Shown here in pieces: positions 1 through 8,092 of a stretch of 23,909 bases of DNA. This DNA is from Alistipes sp. (GTDB lineage Bacteria; Bacteroidota; Bacteroidia; Bacteroidales; Rikenellaceae), in the NCBI GenBank assembly GCA_019422485.1, contig JAHZDG010000001.1:114699-138607 (forward strand). Reading direction: 5' to 3'. The first letter of the stretch is position 1. Each line of letters starts with the position of its first letter. Both the position numbers and the translations under genes were made by a program. The notes under the pieces are model-generated. The model saw only the letters and a list, made by a program, of their open reading frames with translations, did not search any database and was not told the DNA's origin.

Positions 1-207
1 GGCTCCGCTCACCGGACGGTCGATCCGATGGACAACCCCCAGAAAAACCCGGCCAGGTTTGGCATCCCGCTGACGAATAAACTCTTTGATCTGCTCTTCC
101 AACGCCGGATCTCCCGACGGATCGGGCTGCACCAACTCCCCCGCGCATTTATTGACAATCAACAGGTGGTTATCCTCATACAGAATTCGTTGTGAATCGA
201 ACATCAT
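1..207 (-). CDS. RluA-family RNA pseudouridine synthase, N-terminal fragment cut by the window edge
   Basis: The first 69 codons of a gene that continues beyond the left edge. The protein begins MMFDSQRILYEDNHLLIVNK and reaches HRIDRPVSG at residues 60-68. That is the RluA-family motif HRLDxxTSG, whose aspartate (Asp63 here) is the catalytic nucleophile for converting uridine to pseudouridine in rRNA or tRNA. No S4 domain precedes it, since the conserved YEDNHLLIVNK strand starts at residue 10. The start ATG (207-205) overlaps the cdd stop in an ATGA arrangement, so translation is probably coupled to cdd; a second in-frame ATG follows at once (204-202). The family assignment is firm. The target nucleotide and the paralogue (RluA, C, D or TruC type) cannot be told from this fragment. 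Confidence 0.85.
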   Translation of the reverse strand, partial: MMFDSQRILYEDNHLLIVNKCAGELVQPDPSGDPALEEQIKEFIRQRDAKPGRVFLGVVHRIDRPVSGA

Positions 208-668
208 TTTTTCAACATAAAGGTAAAAGGTAACAAATCGCGCGCCCGTTCCACCACCATAGCGCTGTCGGAGCCGGACATGATGATCCGAATCGGACTG
301 TTCTGGCGTTTTTCGGTATCGAACAGCACTTGCCGGCACGCTCCGCACGGGTAGCACGGGTCTCCGGCCGGATCGGACGCCAACGCCAATGCCTCCACCG
401 ACACTTCGGAAAGCCATGGCTGTATCTGATACAACAAGACCCGTTCGGCACACATCCCCGACGGGAAGACTTCGCTCTCCTGGTTGCTGGCCGTCACCAC
501 CCGTCCGTCAGACAAACGGGCCGCCGCCCCCACCCGAAACCCAGAATAGGGAGCATAAGCCGAAGCACACGCTTTCCGGGCCTGCTCCACCAACCGCCCA
601 TTCTCTTCCGGCAGTTCGCACAGCGAGTCATAAGCCCAAAAGTCAAACGTAAAGGGTCTCTTTTCCAT
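204..668 (-). CDS. cdd: Cytidine deaminase
   Basis: A 154-residue protein of the small homotetrameric cytidine deaminase type, which hydrolyses cytidine or deoxycytidine to uridine or deoxyuridine in pyrimidine salvage. The zinc site is complete: Cys73 with the proton-shuttling Glu75 in MCAER, then Cys108 and Cys111 in PCGACRQ. The substrate strand YSGFRVGAAA (41-50) and the NQE stretch (62-64) are present. The extra N-terminal 25 residues are usual for Bacteroidales homologues as I recall them. It sits 14 bases after mnmD, and its stop overlaps the start of the RluA-family gene, so it looks like an internal operon member. Confidence 0.95.
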   Translation of the reverse strand: MEKRPFTFDFWAYDSLCELPEENGRLVEQARKACASAYAPYSGFRVGAAARLSDGRVVTASNQESEVFPSGMCAERVLLYQIQPWLSEVSVEALALASDPAGDPCYPCGACRQVLFDTEKRQNSPIRIIMSGSDSAMVVERARDLLPFTFMLKK

Positions 669-682
669 GGTTTACAACCGTT

Positions 683-1414
683 TTATTCCGCAGCCGACGA
701 AAGTTGCAAAGGTTTCTCGGCCCTCAGCATGTGGCGTTTTCCCAAAGCCCCCAGCAAACGTTTCACGACAAATCCAGCCTGCCGTAAATGCTCCTTCACC
801 GTTCCTTTCGCCGAATAGGTCACCAAAATTCCCCCCTCTTTCAGATGGTCATACAAGCGGGCGAATACTTCGAGGCTCCACAATTCGGGTTGGGTATCCG
901 GGGCAAACGCATCGAAATAGATCAGATCAAAGGTAGCCTCAAAAGGGCAATCCACCAAAGAACAGCTCCGTTTTTTCAGCGCGAAATGTTCGTCCAGGGC
1001 CACTTCGACGTTCCATGGCGCACGATGCAACGCCATAAACCGCTCATCCGACGCATAGGCCAACTGCGCTGCCACCTTTTCCGCCACCGGATAGAGTTCC
1101 AAGGTCTCGTAATCGATTCTCAAATTCTCTGCACAAGCTTCCTTCCAGGTCAGCCACGCATTCAATCCGCTGCCAAAACCCATCTCCAGGATCCGAACAA
1201 CCGGCCGTTCCTGATTTTCCGTTTCCGAAACGGCGCACCAATCACCCGACTCTTTCTTTCGGTTCAACCACTCGTGCAATCCCTGTTCAATAAAGATATA
1301 GCGAGATTCACCTTCGGCACCTCGCAACGAATGATAAGTATCATGCAACAGAGGATGGCGCAGCGTAGGCGATCCATCCTCTGTCGTTTCTATTTGCGGT
1401 TCAATCGCTTCCAT
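683..1414 (-). CDS. mnmD: tRNA 5-methylaminomethyl-2-thiouridine methyltransferase, MnmD type
   Basis: A 243-residue SAM-dependent methyltransferase matching the N-terminal half of E. coli MnmC (DUF752), without the FAD oxidase half. This stand-alone form is called MnmD. It carries out the last methylation at wobble U34, nm5(s2)U to mnm5(s2)U. Visible motifs are the SAM loop LEMGFGSGLNAW, the DAFAPDTQPELW stretch (the DAFxP motif near the active site), LVTYSAKGTVKEHL and the C-terminal GKRHMLRAE. The frame is open back to a TTG at 1432, but ATG 1414 was chosen: it is preceded by AGGAG (very close, one base away) and avoids overlap with the preceding gene, whose stop is at 1419. The role rests on family knowledge; the fold is clear. 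Confidence 0.9.
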   Translation of the reverse strand: MEAIEPQIETTEDGSPTLRHPLLHDTYHSLRGAEGESRYIFIEQGLHEWLNRKKESGDWCAVSETENQERPVVRILEMGFGSGLNAWLTWKEACAENLRIDYETLELYPVAEKVAAQLAYASDERFMALHRAPWNVEVALDEHFALKKRSCSLVDCPFEATFDLIYFDAFAPDTQPELWSLEVFARLYDHLKEGGILVTYSAKGTVKEHLRQAGFVVKRLLGALGKRHMLRAEKPLQLSSAAE

Positions 1415-1418
1415 TCTC

Positions 1419-2114
1419 CTATTCCAAAGCAAAACGGATCATCACCGAATGTTCGATCTTGATCTTTTCGAACTCCAGTTCCGGCATACTTTCTTCCACG
1501 GCCGCATCCATGACGGCGCTGCTTTTCGCCAGCATCACGTTTGAATACGGACGGGCATTATAACTGTAATCCTGAATGTAAAGTGCCTTGCCGGCCTGAC
1601 GACCGACGGCTTGTGCCAATACTTCGGCATTCTGACGGGCCGCAACCGCCGCTGCTGCACGCACCTTCTGCCGCAGTTCATCCATATTGGAGACATCCGT
1701 CCGCTCGATATTCACATCAGACACCCCCATTTCGGCCAACGTCCGGAACACTTGTCCCACCTGAGTAGCCGTCGAAACCTTCAACAAATAGGTTTTCGTT
1801 CCCAACACGGCATCCTTACGCAAGAAAAACGTCCGCAGATCGGCCGACTGATCCTGCACCACCAGGTTCTTTTCCAAATCGAGTTTCAAAGCGTCCAGGC
1901 GACGAAACATCTCTTTTTGTTGCTGATCCAGCGAGATTTTCCCTTTGCTTTCGTTTTCGCTCAGATTAATCCGAATGTAGATCTCATCAGGAACCACCTC
2001 CAGATCGGCTTTCCCGGTCACTTCCATATAGTTCTGATCGATAAAACTCTTTTCCTGCGAAAAAACCACCGTACACAACACCACCGCTGCCACGGTCATC
2101 AATAATCTTTTCAT
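1419..2114 (-). CDS. Exported SIMPL-domain (DUF541) protein
   Basis: A 231-residue protein with a clear N-terminal export signal: MKRLL, then a hydrophobic stretch to about residue 17, and a likely cleavage near FSQ. The rest is a SIMPL/DUF541 domain, recognisable from VTGKADLEVVPDEIYIRINLSE at 33-54, the repeating helix rich in Ala and Gln (KVRAAAAVAARQNAEVLAQAVG), and the terminal strand IEHSVMIRFAL. Family members are periplasmic or outer-membrane-associated proteins of uncertain biochemical role, named after a mouse signalling protein. Nothing indicates a catalytic site. It lies 51 bases downstream of the LytM-like gene and 4 bases before mnmD, so it is probably transcribed with both. Confidence 0.85.
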   Translation of the reverse strand: MKRLLMTVAAVVLCTVVFSQEKSFIDQNYMEVTGKADLEVVPDEIYIRINLSENESKGKISLDQQQKEMFRRLDALKLDLEKNLVVQDQSADLRTFFLRKDAVLGTKTYLLKVSTATQVGQVFRTLAEMGVSDVNIERTDVSNMDELRQKVRAAAAVAARQNAEVLAQAVGRQAGKALYIQDYSYNARPYSNVMLAKSSAVMDAAVEESMPELEFEKIKIEHSVMIRFALE

Positions 2115-2165
2115 AGCAAAATCAGATTAGGTTTATACCTATAAGATGTTTTTCGACAGAAAATG

Positions 2166-3119
2166 TTACAGCTTTGTCAACGATTTTCGTTTTTTGATTT
2201 CCCGTTTGCTCATCTCTTCCTGCACCAACTCAGGCATCACACAAGCCCGATATGAATGTCCCGACTGCAATTTGATCGACCCTTGAGAGGTCGAAAATAC
2301 CGGATTGACAAACGCCGACATGAATGCCCGTGTAAAATCATACGGTTCCGAGGGATTCGATTCTCTATTCTTGATATAATAGATGCAAAAGGATAGTTTA
2401 TAATTCGTTCCATCAAACGAGCCGACCAAAGCCAATGGGGTATCCGGATAGACCATATCCCCTTCACGCACCATAACTGAACCCTGTTCCAATACTTGAT
2501 AAAGGGCAATCGTTCCATCTGGATGTTCTACTCGTATACTATTCATACGCGAAGTATAAGCAATATCCGGATTACTCTGATGCTCATCCATTACCTCCAC
2601 CACTCGACCTTTTCGAGCGGCGAAAACCGTATCTCCTGGTTGCATTTGAAAATAATAGGCAATCCAATTTTGGGGCCGAGCCTTTTGAAAGAAATGTTCA
2701 TTGAGATTGGTTGCCGTATCAGCTCTCACCTCTCCACAATTTTCAGAAAAAGGTAATCGATAGACAAAATCCGGATCAACACGAGCATCATTCGCTCCTA
2801 ACACATAGGAAAACTGGAAATCACACCAGCCCGGTTGCTTAGCCTGAATAGGTTTGAGACGAATCAAAGTTCCACTACTTCTGACCGAGCGACGGAATCG
2901 GCTCGGCGGCGTCAGATTTCGAGGAGAAACAAACTGAACTGCAATCGAATAGCTTCCTAACACACGTTTATTCACTGTCACCACCAAATCGCCTTGAGTC
3001 TGATCATAATGACAATCTAAGGTAATAGGATCCTGCTCTCGTTGCATATATTGGGCCGATACGACCGTATAACCCAACAAGGCCGGCAACAGGGCCGACC
3101 AACGACATATGAGCTTCAT
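2166..3119 (-). CDS. Exported protein with degenerate LytM/M23 peptidase-like domain, predicted non-catalytic
   Basis: A 317-residue protein with a signal peptide (1-22, ending VVSAQ). The region from about 155 to 255 resembles the LytM (M23) fold: a QPGDTVFAARKGRVVEV strand pair, then IRVEHPDGTIALYQVLEQGSVMVREGD, VYPDTPLALVGS and KLSFCIYY. In active M23 enzymes the corresponding places read HxxxD, YxHL and HLHF. Here they are replaced (YQVL, KLSF), so the zinc ligands appear to be missing. It may bind peptidoglycan or act as an activator, as dead LytM factors such as EnvC do, but this is inference. The N-terminal 150 residues are unassigned. The gene looks AT-rich: two 60-base lines, 2341-2400 and 2521-2580, hold 21 and 23 G+C. 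It may be acquired or simply weakly expressed. Confidence 0.7.
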   Translation of the reverse strand: MKLICRWSALLPALLGYTVVSAQYMQREQDPITLDCHYDQTQGDLVVTVNKRVLGSYSIAVQFVSPRNLTPPSRFRRSVRSSGTLIRLKPIQAKQPGWCDFQFSYVLGANDARVDPDFVYRLPFSENCGEVRADTATNLNEHFFQKARPQNWIAYYFQMQPGDTVFAARKGRVVEVMDEHQSNPDIAYTSRMNSIRVEHPDGTIALYQVLEQGSVMVREGDMVYPDTPLALVGSFDGTNYKLSFCIYYIKNRESNPSEPYDFTRAFMSAFVNPVFSTSQGSIKLQSGHSYRACVMPELVQEEMSKREIKKRKSLTKL

Positions 3120-3180
3120 GACAAACCTGGTTAATAGTTAAACGTCATGAAGTTAATCATTTCCCGAATGAAAAGCAAGT

Positions 3181-4623
3181 TTAACGGCGCACCAGTTGCA
3201 CTACATTTTCGACATGATGGGTGTGCGGGAACATGTCCACGGGTTGAATCCGGGTCACCCGGTAAGCTTCATCGAAAATAGCCAGGTCACGGGCCTGCGT
3301 GGCCGGATTACAGCTCACATAAACGATCCGCCGGGGAGCGGCAGCCAGCACCGTATGGGCCACATCTTCATGAATACCGGCCCGGGGCGGATCCAGAATC
3401 ACCACATCGGGACGACCATTGGCTTCAATAAACGCCTCATTGAGCACGTCTTTCATATCGCCGGCATAAAACACCGTATTATCCAAACCGTTGAGTGCTG
3501 CATTCACCTTGGCATCCTCGATGGCTTCGGGAACGTATTCCACCCCCACCACCTTCCGGCAACCCCGTGCCACGAAATTGGCAATGGTTCCCGTCCCGGT
3601 ATAGAGGTCGTACACGATTTCGTCGCCTTCCAGCGCAGCGAACTCCCGCGCCACTTTATACAGTTCATAAGCCTGCGCCGAATTGGTCTGATAGAACGAT
3701 TTGGGGCCGATCTTGAATCGCAGACCCTCCATCTGTTCGAAGATATGATCGCGTCCCCGGAAGAGAACCACCTGCTGATCGCCGATCGTATCGTTGAGTT
3801 TGGTATTAACCACATACATCAACGAGGTAATCTGCGGGAAGCGTTCCCCTACGTAAGACATCAGCGTGTCGATGCGTTCGCGGTCCTCGATAGCAAAGAC
3901 CACAATGACCATCACCTCGCCGGTCGATGCCGTCCGGATAATCAGGTTGCGCATCAGCCCGGTGTGTTCGCGTACATTGTAAAACGAATAATCGTGCTGC
4001 GTACAAAAATCCCGTACTGCCATCCGAATTTCGTTGGACGGATCGGGTTGCAGCCAGCACTTCCGGATGTCCAACACCTTGTCGAACAACCCCGGGATAT
4101 GGAAACCCAACGCCCTCAGGTCACCGAGTTCAGCCCCGGAAGTGACCTCTTCGGTCGTCAACCAACGTTTATCGCTAAAGGTAAACTCCAGTTTATTCCG
4201 GTAGAAAAAGGTCTGCTCCGAACCCAGGATAGGACTCGTTTCGGGCAGTTCGATCCGTCCGATCCGACGCAGCTGTTCGCTGACCTGTTCCTGTTTGAAG
4301 CGCAGCTGCTCTTCGTAAGGCAAGTGCTGCCATTTGCACCCGCCGCATACGCCATAATGTTCGCACCGGGGTTCGACCCGCAACGGAGAGCGTTTACGGT
4401 AAGCGACCACCGTCCCCTCCATGAAACGACGGCGTTTGCTGCGGATCTGCACGTCCACCACATCGCCCGGAACCGTCATCGGCACAAAAACCACCATATC
4501 ATTATAATGTCCCAAGGCTTTGCCTTCGGCAGCGATCGTTTCGATTTCCAACGCCTCGATCAGGGGATAATTCGCTTTTTTCTTTCGGGCCACGATACTT
4601 CTATTTTTTCGGATGGACAACAT
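3181..4623 (-). CDS. rlmD: 23S rRNA (uracil-C5)-methyltransferase, RlmD family
   Basis: A 480-residue RlmD/RumA-type enzyme that uses SAM to make m5U in 23S rRNA (U1939 in E. coli). An N-terminal TRAM domain (EIETIAAEGKALG through VPGDVVDVQI) is followed by the iron-sulfur motif CEHYGVCGGC with a likely fourth cysteine in IRKCW. The methyltransferase domain shows QTNSAQAYELY, YDLYTGTGTIANF, DPPRAG and the catalytic cysteine in VYVSCNPAT. The open frame extends upstream to 4770, but ATG 4623 is the first good start after the promoter at 4699-4706. GTG 4593, giving VARKKKANYPL, is a real alternative because homologues often begin close to there. It is first in the leftward gene group. Other m5U methyltransferase specificities (RlmC, TrmA-like) are less likely with the iron-sulfur motif but not excluded. 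Confidence 0.9.
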   Translation of the reverse strand: MLSIRKNRSIVARKKKANYPLIEALEIETIAAEGKALGHYNDMVVFVPMTVPGDVVDVQIRSKRRRFMEGTVVAYRKRSPLRVEPRCEHYGVCGGCKWQHLPYEEQLRFKQEQVSEQLRRIGRIELPETSPILGSEQTFFYRNKLEFTFSDKRWLTTEEVTSGAELGDLRALGFHIPGLFDKVLDIRKCWLQPDPSNEIRMAVRDFCTQHDYSFYNVREHTGLMRNLIIRTASTGEVMVIVVFAIEDRERIDTLMSYVGERFPQITSLMYVVNTKLNDTIGDQQVVLFRGRDHIFEQMEGLRFKIGPKSFYQTNSAQAYELYKVAREFAALEGDEIVYDLYTGTGTIANFVARGCRKVVGVEYVPEAIEDAKVNAALNGLDNTVFYAGDMKDVLNEAFIEANGRPDVVILDPPRAGIHEDVAHTVLAAAPRRIVYVSCNPATQARDLAIFDEAYRVTRIQPVDMFPHTHHVENVVQLVRR

Positions 4624-4698
4624 TCGGAGCCGGTCTTGATCCCTTTTCCCCGGCCGGGAAACGAGATCCGTATAAAAAAGTGCCGGCCGATTTCGATG

Positions 4699-4706
4699 CA
4701 AAGATA
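4699..4706 (-). promoter_or_regulatory. Putative promoter -7 box for the rlmD group
   Basis: On the minus strand this reads TATCTTTG, an exact match to the Bacteroidota sigma-ABfr -7 consensus TANNTTTG. The expected -33 region (around 4725-4730, minus strand) reads TTTCC rather than TTTG. Transcription would begin near 4692, about 70 bases before ATG 4623. It lies back to back with the -7 box of the rightward operon. Confidence 0.65.
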
Positions 4707-4714
4707 GTAATCCG

Positions 4715-4722
4715 TATCTTTG
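4715..4722 (+). promoter_or_regulatory. Putative promoter -7 box for the MBL/trmD/lpxB operon
   Basis: TATCTTTG on the plus strand matches TANNTTTG exactly and ends 22 bases before the ATG at 4745. The -33 place about 19 bases upstream reads TTTCG, one base from TTTG. It is 8 bases from the leftward -7 box and shares an inverted repeat with it. Confidence 0.65.
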
Positions 4723-4744
4723 TAGGAAATCAGCCTTCGAAATT

Positions 4745-5422
4745 ATGATAAAAATAGCCGTTCTGCCCATGAACCCCTTCGGGGAAAATACCCTGATCGT
4801 TTCGGATCAAACCGGCCAATGCCTGATCGTAGACGCCGGCAACTACACTCCCCGAGAAGACGCGGTTCTGACCCAATACATCGAAAGCCATGACCTGAAA
4901 CCGGTGATGGCGGTCAACACCCACGGTCATGTCGACCACATGCTGGGCGTCAATTATGTCAAGAACACGTTCGGCATTCCGTTCGCCATCCATGGCAAGG
5001 ATCGTTTTCTGATCGAATCGGCACCCACCCACGGGGCCATTTACGGTTTCAAAGTAACGGATACGCCCTCCATCGACATCGATCTGGACGGCGAAAAAGA
5101 GGTTCGTTTCGGCGAAAACCGGTTCCAAATCATCGAGACCCCGGGACACACCCCCGGACACATCGCCCTGTATAACCCCGAGAACAAACTGCTCATCACG
5201 GGCGATACGCTCTTTCGCGAAAGCATCGGTCGCACCGACCTGCCGGGCGGGGATTACAGCTGGATCATGCGCAGCATCCTCGACAAACTGATGCCGCTGG
5301 GTGACGAGGTCCGCTTCTATCCGGGGCACGGTCCCGAAAGCACGCTGGGCCATGAAGCCCTTTACAATCCGTTCATCACCGAAGTGCTGGGCGGAGAAGT
5401 CGACCCCCAAGAACCGAAATAA
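4745..5422 (+). CDS. MBL-fold metallo-hydrolase, glyoxalase II-like
   Basis: A 225-residue metallo-beta-lactamase-fold hydrolase. The binuclear metal site is complete: THGHVDH (His60, His62, Asp64, His65), His135 in TPGHTPGH, Asp154 in ITGDTLF and His195 in YPGHG. The length and the single compact domain resemble YcbL/GloC-type class II glyoxalases, which hydrolyse S-D-lactoylglutathione or other thioesters. The C-terminal substrate-binding domain of classical GloB is absent, so the natural substrate is open, and Bacteroidales generally lack much glutathione. It is the first gene of a long rightward group, 9 bases before trmD. The start at 4745 is the first ATG after the promoter. Confidence 0.85.
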   Translation: MIKIAVLPMNPFGENTLIVSDQTGQCLIVDAGNYTPREDAVLTQYIESHDLKPVMAVNTHGHVDHMLGVNYVKNTFGIPFAIHGKDRFLIESAPTHGAIYGFKVTDTPSIDIDLDGEKEVRFGENRFQIIETPGHTPGHIALYNPENKLLITGDTLFRESIGRTDLPGGDYSWIMRSILDKLMPLGDEVRFYPGHGPESTLGHEALYNPFITEVLGGEVDPQEPK

Positions 5423-5431
5423 CCGCGAGCG

Positions 5432-6112
5432 ATGAGAATAGATATTCTGACCGTCGTTCCCGAACTGCTGACCTCGCCGCTGGGCGAATCGATCCTCAAA
5501 CGGGCCCAGGAAAAAGGCTTGGTGGAGATCGTTATCCATAACATTCGGGACTACACCTTCGATCGTCATCGTCAGGTGGACGACTATCCTTTCGGCGGTG
5601 AAGCGGGCATGGTCATGAAGCCCGAGCCCATTTTCCGCTGCGTGGAGGATTTGCAAAGCCAACGCCATTACGACGAGATCATCTACACCTCGCCCGACGG
5701 GATCACCTACAACCAGCACGAAGCCAACCGCCTCTCGACCCTGGAGAACATTATCATCCTCTGCGGTCACTACAAAGGCATCGACCACCGGGTACGGGAA
5801 CACCTGATCACTCGGGAGATCTCCATCGGCGACTATGTGCTTACGGGTGGCGAACTGGCCGCTGCAATCATTGCCGACAGCGTAATCCGCGTGATACCGG
5901 GCGCCATCGGCGACGAAGCCTCGGCCCTGACCGACAGTTTCCAAGACAACCTGCTGGCGCCTCCCGTCTACACCCGACCGGCCGATTTCCGCGGCTGGAA
6001 AGTTCCCGACGTGCTGCTGTCGGGCAACCCGAAAGAGATTGCCCGCTGGCAGGAAGAACAGGCCCTGGAACGCACGGCCCGATTACGCCCCGACCTGTTA
6101 CGGGACGAATAA
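5432..6112 (+). CDS. trmD: tRNA (guanine-N1-)-methyltransferase TrmD
   Basis: A 226-residue TrmD, a SPOUT-class enzyme that methylates N1 of G37 next to the anticodon and so prevents +1 frameshifting. It begins MRIDILTVVPELL, typical of the family. VDDYPFGGEAGMVMKPEP, LCGHYKGIDHRV, EISIGDYVLTGGELAA (the SAM knot) and the DSFQDNLL stretch with its catalytic Asp are all intact. Usual TrmD neighbours rpsP, rimM and rplS are absent; instead it follows the MBL-fold gene by 9 bases and precedes lpxB by 72. Confidence 0.97.
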   Translation: MRIDILTVVPELLTSPLGESILKRAQEKGLVEIVIHNIRDYTFDRHRQVDDYPFGGEAGMVMKPEPIFRCVEDLQSQRHYDEIIYTSPDGITYNQHEANRLSTLENIIILCGHYKGIDHRVREHLITREISIGDYVLTGGELAAAIIADSVIRVIPGAIGDEASALTDSFQDNLLAPPVYTRPADFRGWKVPDVLLSGNPKEIARWQEEQALERTARLRPDLLRDE

Positions 6113-6184
6113 TCCGCCGACGTTTCGTTTCCGCCCCGTTCTTCGCAAGTTTCACCCATTCATTCCACGAAAAAGAACAGACCC

Positions 6185-7318
6185 ATGCGTTACTACCTCA
6201 TTGCCGGCGAAGCCTCCGGCGACCTTCACGGAGCCAATCTGATGCGCGGCATTCTGAAAGCCGATCCCGAAGCCCAGTTCCGTTTCTGGGGTGGCGACAA
6301 AATGGCCGAAGCCGGCGGACGCGACAACCTGGTCAAACACTATCGGGAGACCTCTTTCATGGGATTCACCGAAGTGCTCAAAAACCTGCGCACCATCCTC
6401 GGACAGATCGAATTCTGCCGCCGGGATATCGAAGCGCACCGCCCCGACCTGTTGATTCTGATCGACTACGCGGGCTTCAACCTGCGTATCGCCCGATTCG
6501 CCCATGGGGCAGGCATTCCGGTCTACTACTACATCGCCCCCAAGGTATGGGCGTGGAAAGAATCCCGCGTAAAACTCTTGCAACGCTATGTCGATCGGCT
6601 GTTCGTGATCTTTCCTTTTGAAATTCCCTACTTCCGACGCTGGGGAATCGAAGCCATTTATGAGGGCAATCCACTGATGGATGCCATCGAAGCCCGCCGA
6701 AACAACCTTCCCTCGAGGGAAGAGTTCGTCCGAACCCATGGGCTGGACGATCGTCCCATCATCGCGCTGTTGGCCGGCAGCCGTCGTTCGGAAATCGGCT
6801 ACAACCTGCCCTTTATGGTGGAACTCTCCCGCAAATACCCCCAATACCAATTCGTCGTAGCCGGGGTGTCGTGGCTCGACCAAAGCGTCTATGCACCACA
6901 CTTGACCGGCAGCGATGTACGTTGGGTCAAAGACCTCACCTATGAACTGCTGTCGGTGAGCGAAGCGGCCGTGGTGACCTCCGGTACAGCCACCTTGGAA
7001 ACTGCCCTGATCGGCACCCCTGAAATGGTCTGCTACCGCCGTGACCTGCCCTCGATGCTGATCGGAAAAATGTTTCTGAAAATTCCGTATGTTTCGCTGG
7101 TCAATCTGGTGCTGGAACGCGAAGCCGTCCGCGAACTGCTTCAGTTCCAGATGAACATGAAAAACGCCACCGAAGAGCTGACCGCCATTCTGCCCGGCGG
7201 TTCGAAACACGAACGCATGTTGGCCGACTACGCCGAACTGCGCGAAAAGATGGGTTCGGCCGGGGCTTCCGAACGGGTCGGAGCCCGGATGGTAGAGGAA
7301 CTGCGCAAAACGAAATAA
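6185..7318 (+). CDS. lpxB: Lipid-A-disaccharide synthase
   Basis: A 377-residue GT19 glycosyltransferase, close to the usual 380. It joins UDP-2,3-diacylglucosamine to lipid X to make the tetraacyl disaccharide of lipid A at the inner face of the inner membrane. Visible family signatures are the N-terminal YLIAGEASGDLHGA, LILIDYAGFNLRIA (containing the conserved Asp), YYIAPKVWAWKESRV, ALLAGSRRSEI and the sugar-nucleotide binding SGTATLETALIGTPEMVCYR. lpxA, lpxC and lpxD are not here, so the gene is separated from the rest of its pathway. The next gene starts 3 bases after its stop. Confidence 0.96.
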   Translation: MRYYLIAGEASGDLHGANLMRGILKADPEAQFRFWGGDKMAEAGGRDNLVKHYRETSFMGFTEVLKNLRTILGQIEFCRRDIEAHRPDLLILIDYAGFNLRIARFAHGAGIPVYYYIAPKVWAWKESRVKLLQRYVDRLFVIFPFEIPYFRRWGIEAIYEGNPLMDAIEARRNNLPSREEFVRTHGLDDRPIIALLAGSRRSEIGYNLPFMVELSRKYPQYQFVVAGVSWLDQSVYAPHLTGSDVRWVKDLTYELLSVSEAAVVTSGTATLETALIGTPEMVCYRRDLPSMLIGKMFLKIPYVSLVNLVLEREAVRELLQFQMNMKNATEELTAILPGGSKHERMLADYAELREKMGSAGASERVGARMVEELRKTK

Positions 7319-7321
7319 ACC

Positions 7322-7945
7322 ATGAAAATTCTTTGCATCGGACGCAATTACGTCGAACACATTCAGGAGCTGGACAACAACCGAAAGATTCCGCCCGCTC
7401 CGGTCTTTTTTCTGAAACCCGACACCGCTCTGCTGCGCAACAACGACGCCTTTTACGTACCGTCGTTCAGTCAGAATCTGCACTACGAAACCGAACTGGT
7501 CATTCGTATCAACCGTGTAGCCAAATCTATCGACGAAAAGTTTGCCCACCGTTGTTATGACGAGGTGGGACTGGGTATCGATTTCACGGCCCGCGACATT
7601 CAACGCCGATGCATTGCCGAAGGATTGCCCTGGGAGATCTGCAAGGCTTTCGACCATTCGGCGGCCCTCTCCCCGCAATTCATTCCCCTGAGCGAACTGG
7701 GCGGCGACGTGCAAAACCTTCATTTCGAAATGTCGCTCAACGACCAAGTCCGCCAACAGGGGCATACCGCCCAGATGATTTTCTCCGTCAACCGGATCGT
7801 TTCCTATCTGTCACAGTTTTTCACCCTGAAGATGGGCGACCTGATCTTTACGGGGACTCCCGTAGGTGTCGGTCCCGTCAAACCGGGCGACCACATCCGG
7901 GCTTCGCTCGAAGGCCATACCCTGCTGGATTTCGACATCAAATAA
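7322..7945 (+). CDS. Fumarylacetoacetate hydrolase (FAH) family protein
   Basis: A 207-residue single-domain FAH-fold protein. It has IGRNYVEHI at the N-terminus, the metal ligands in HYETELVIRI (Glu-x-Glu) and the downstream Asp in GLGIDFTARD, then LIFTGTPVGVGPVKPGD near the C-terminus. Small members of this family are acylpyruvases, oxaloacetate decarboxylases or oxaloacetate tautomerases (FAHD1/YcgM type). The sequence does not decide between these, and no aromatic degradation genes are nearby. It starts 3 bases after lpxB and so is almost certainly cotranscribed. A 147-base spacer without any clear signal follows. Confidence 0.85.
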   Translation: MKILCIGRNYVEHIQELDNNRKIPPAPVFFLKPDTALLRNNDAFYVPSFSQNLHYETELVIRINRVAKSIDEKFAHRCYDEVGLGIDFTARDIQRRCIAEGLPWEICKAFDHSAALSPQFIPLSELGGDVQNLHFEMSLNDQVRQQGHTAQMIFSVNRIVSYLSQFFTLKMGDLIFTGTPVGVGPVKPGDHIRASLEGHTLLDFDIK

Positions 7946-8092
7946 CCCTACAAACGATCATCACACTTCTCGGAAACAGGACCTTCACTGACGGAACGCT
8001 CAACACCCAACCCCGAATTCGGACGCTCTTTTTCTGAAGGCCATCCGTAACTGAAGCGATTGTTCGTTCTCCGACCCGCGTAAACACTACCC

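Noticed and set aside
1415..1432. TTG start for MnmD giving an 18-base longer protein
   Set aside because: ATG 1414 follows an AGGAG directly and avoids overlap with the SIMPL gene.
4624..4770. Upstream extension of the RlmD frame to 4770
   Set aside because: It would run through the divergent promoter and the start of the MBL gene; the added residues do not resemble the family's N-terminus.
7946..8092. Possible small gene or promoter between the FAH and SDR genes
   Set aside because: No start with a coding-like frame, no TANNTTTG box and no hairpin were found in these 147 bases.
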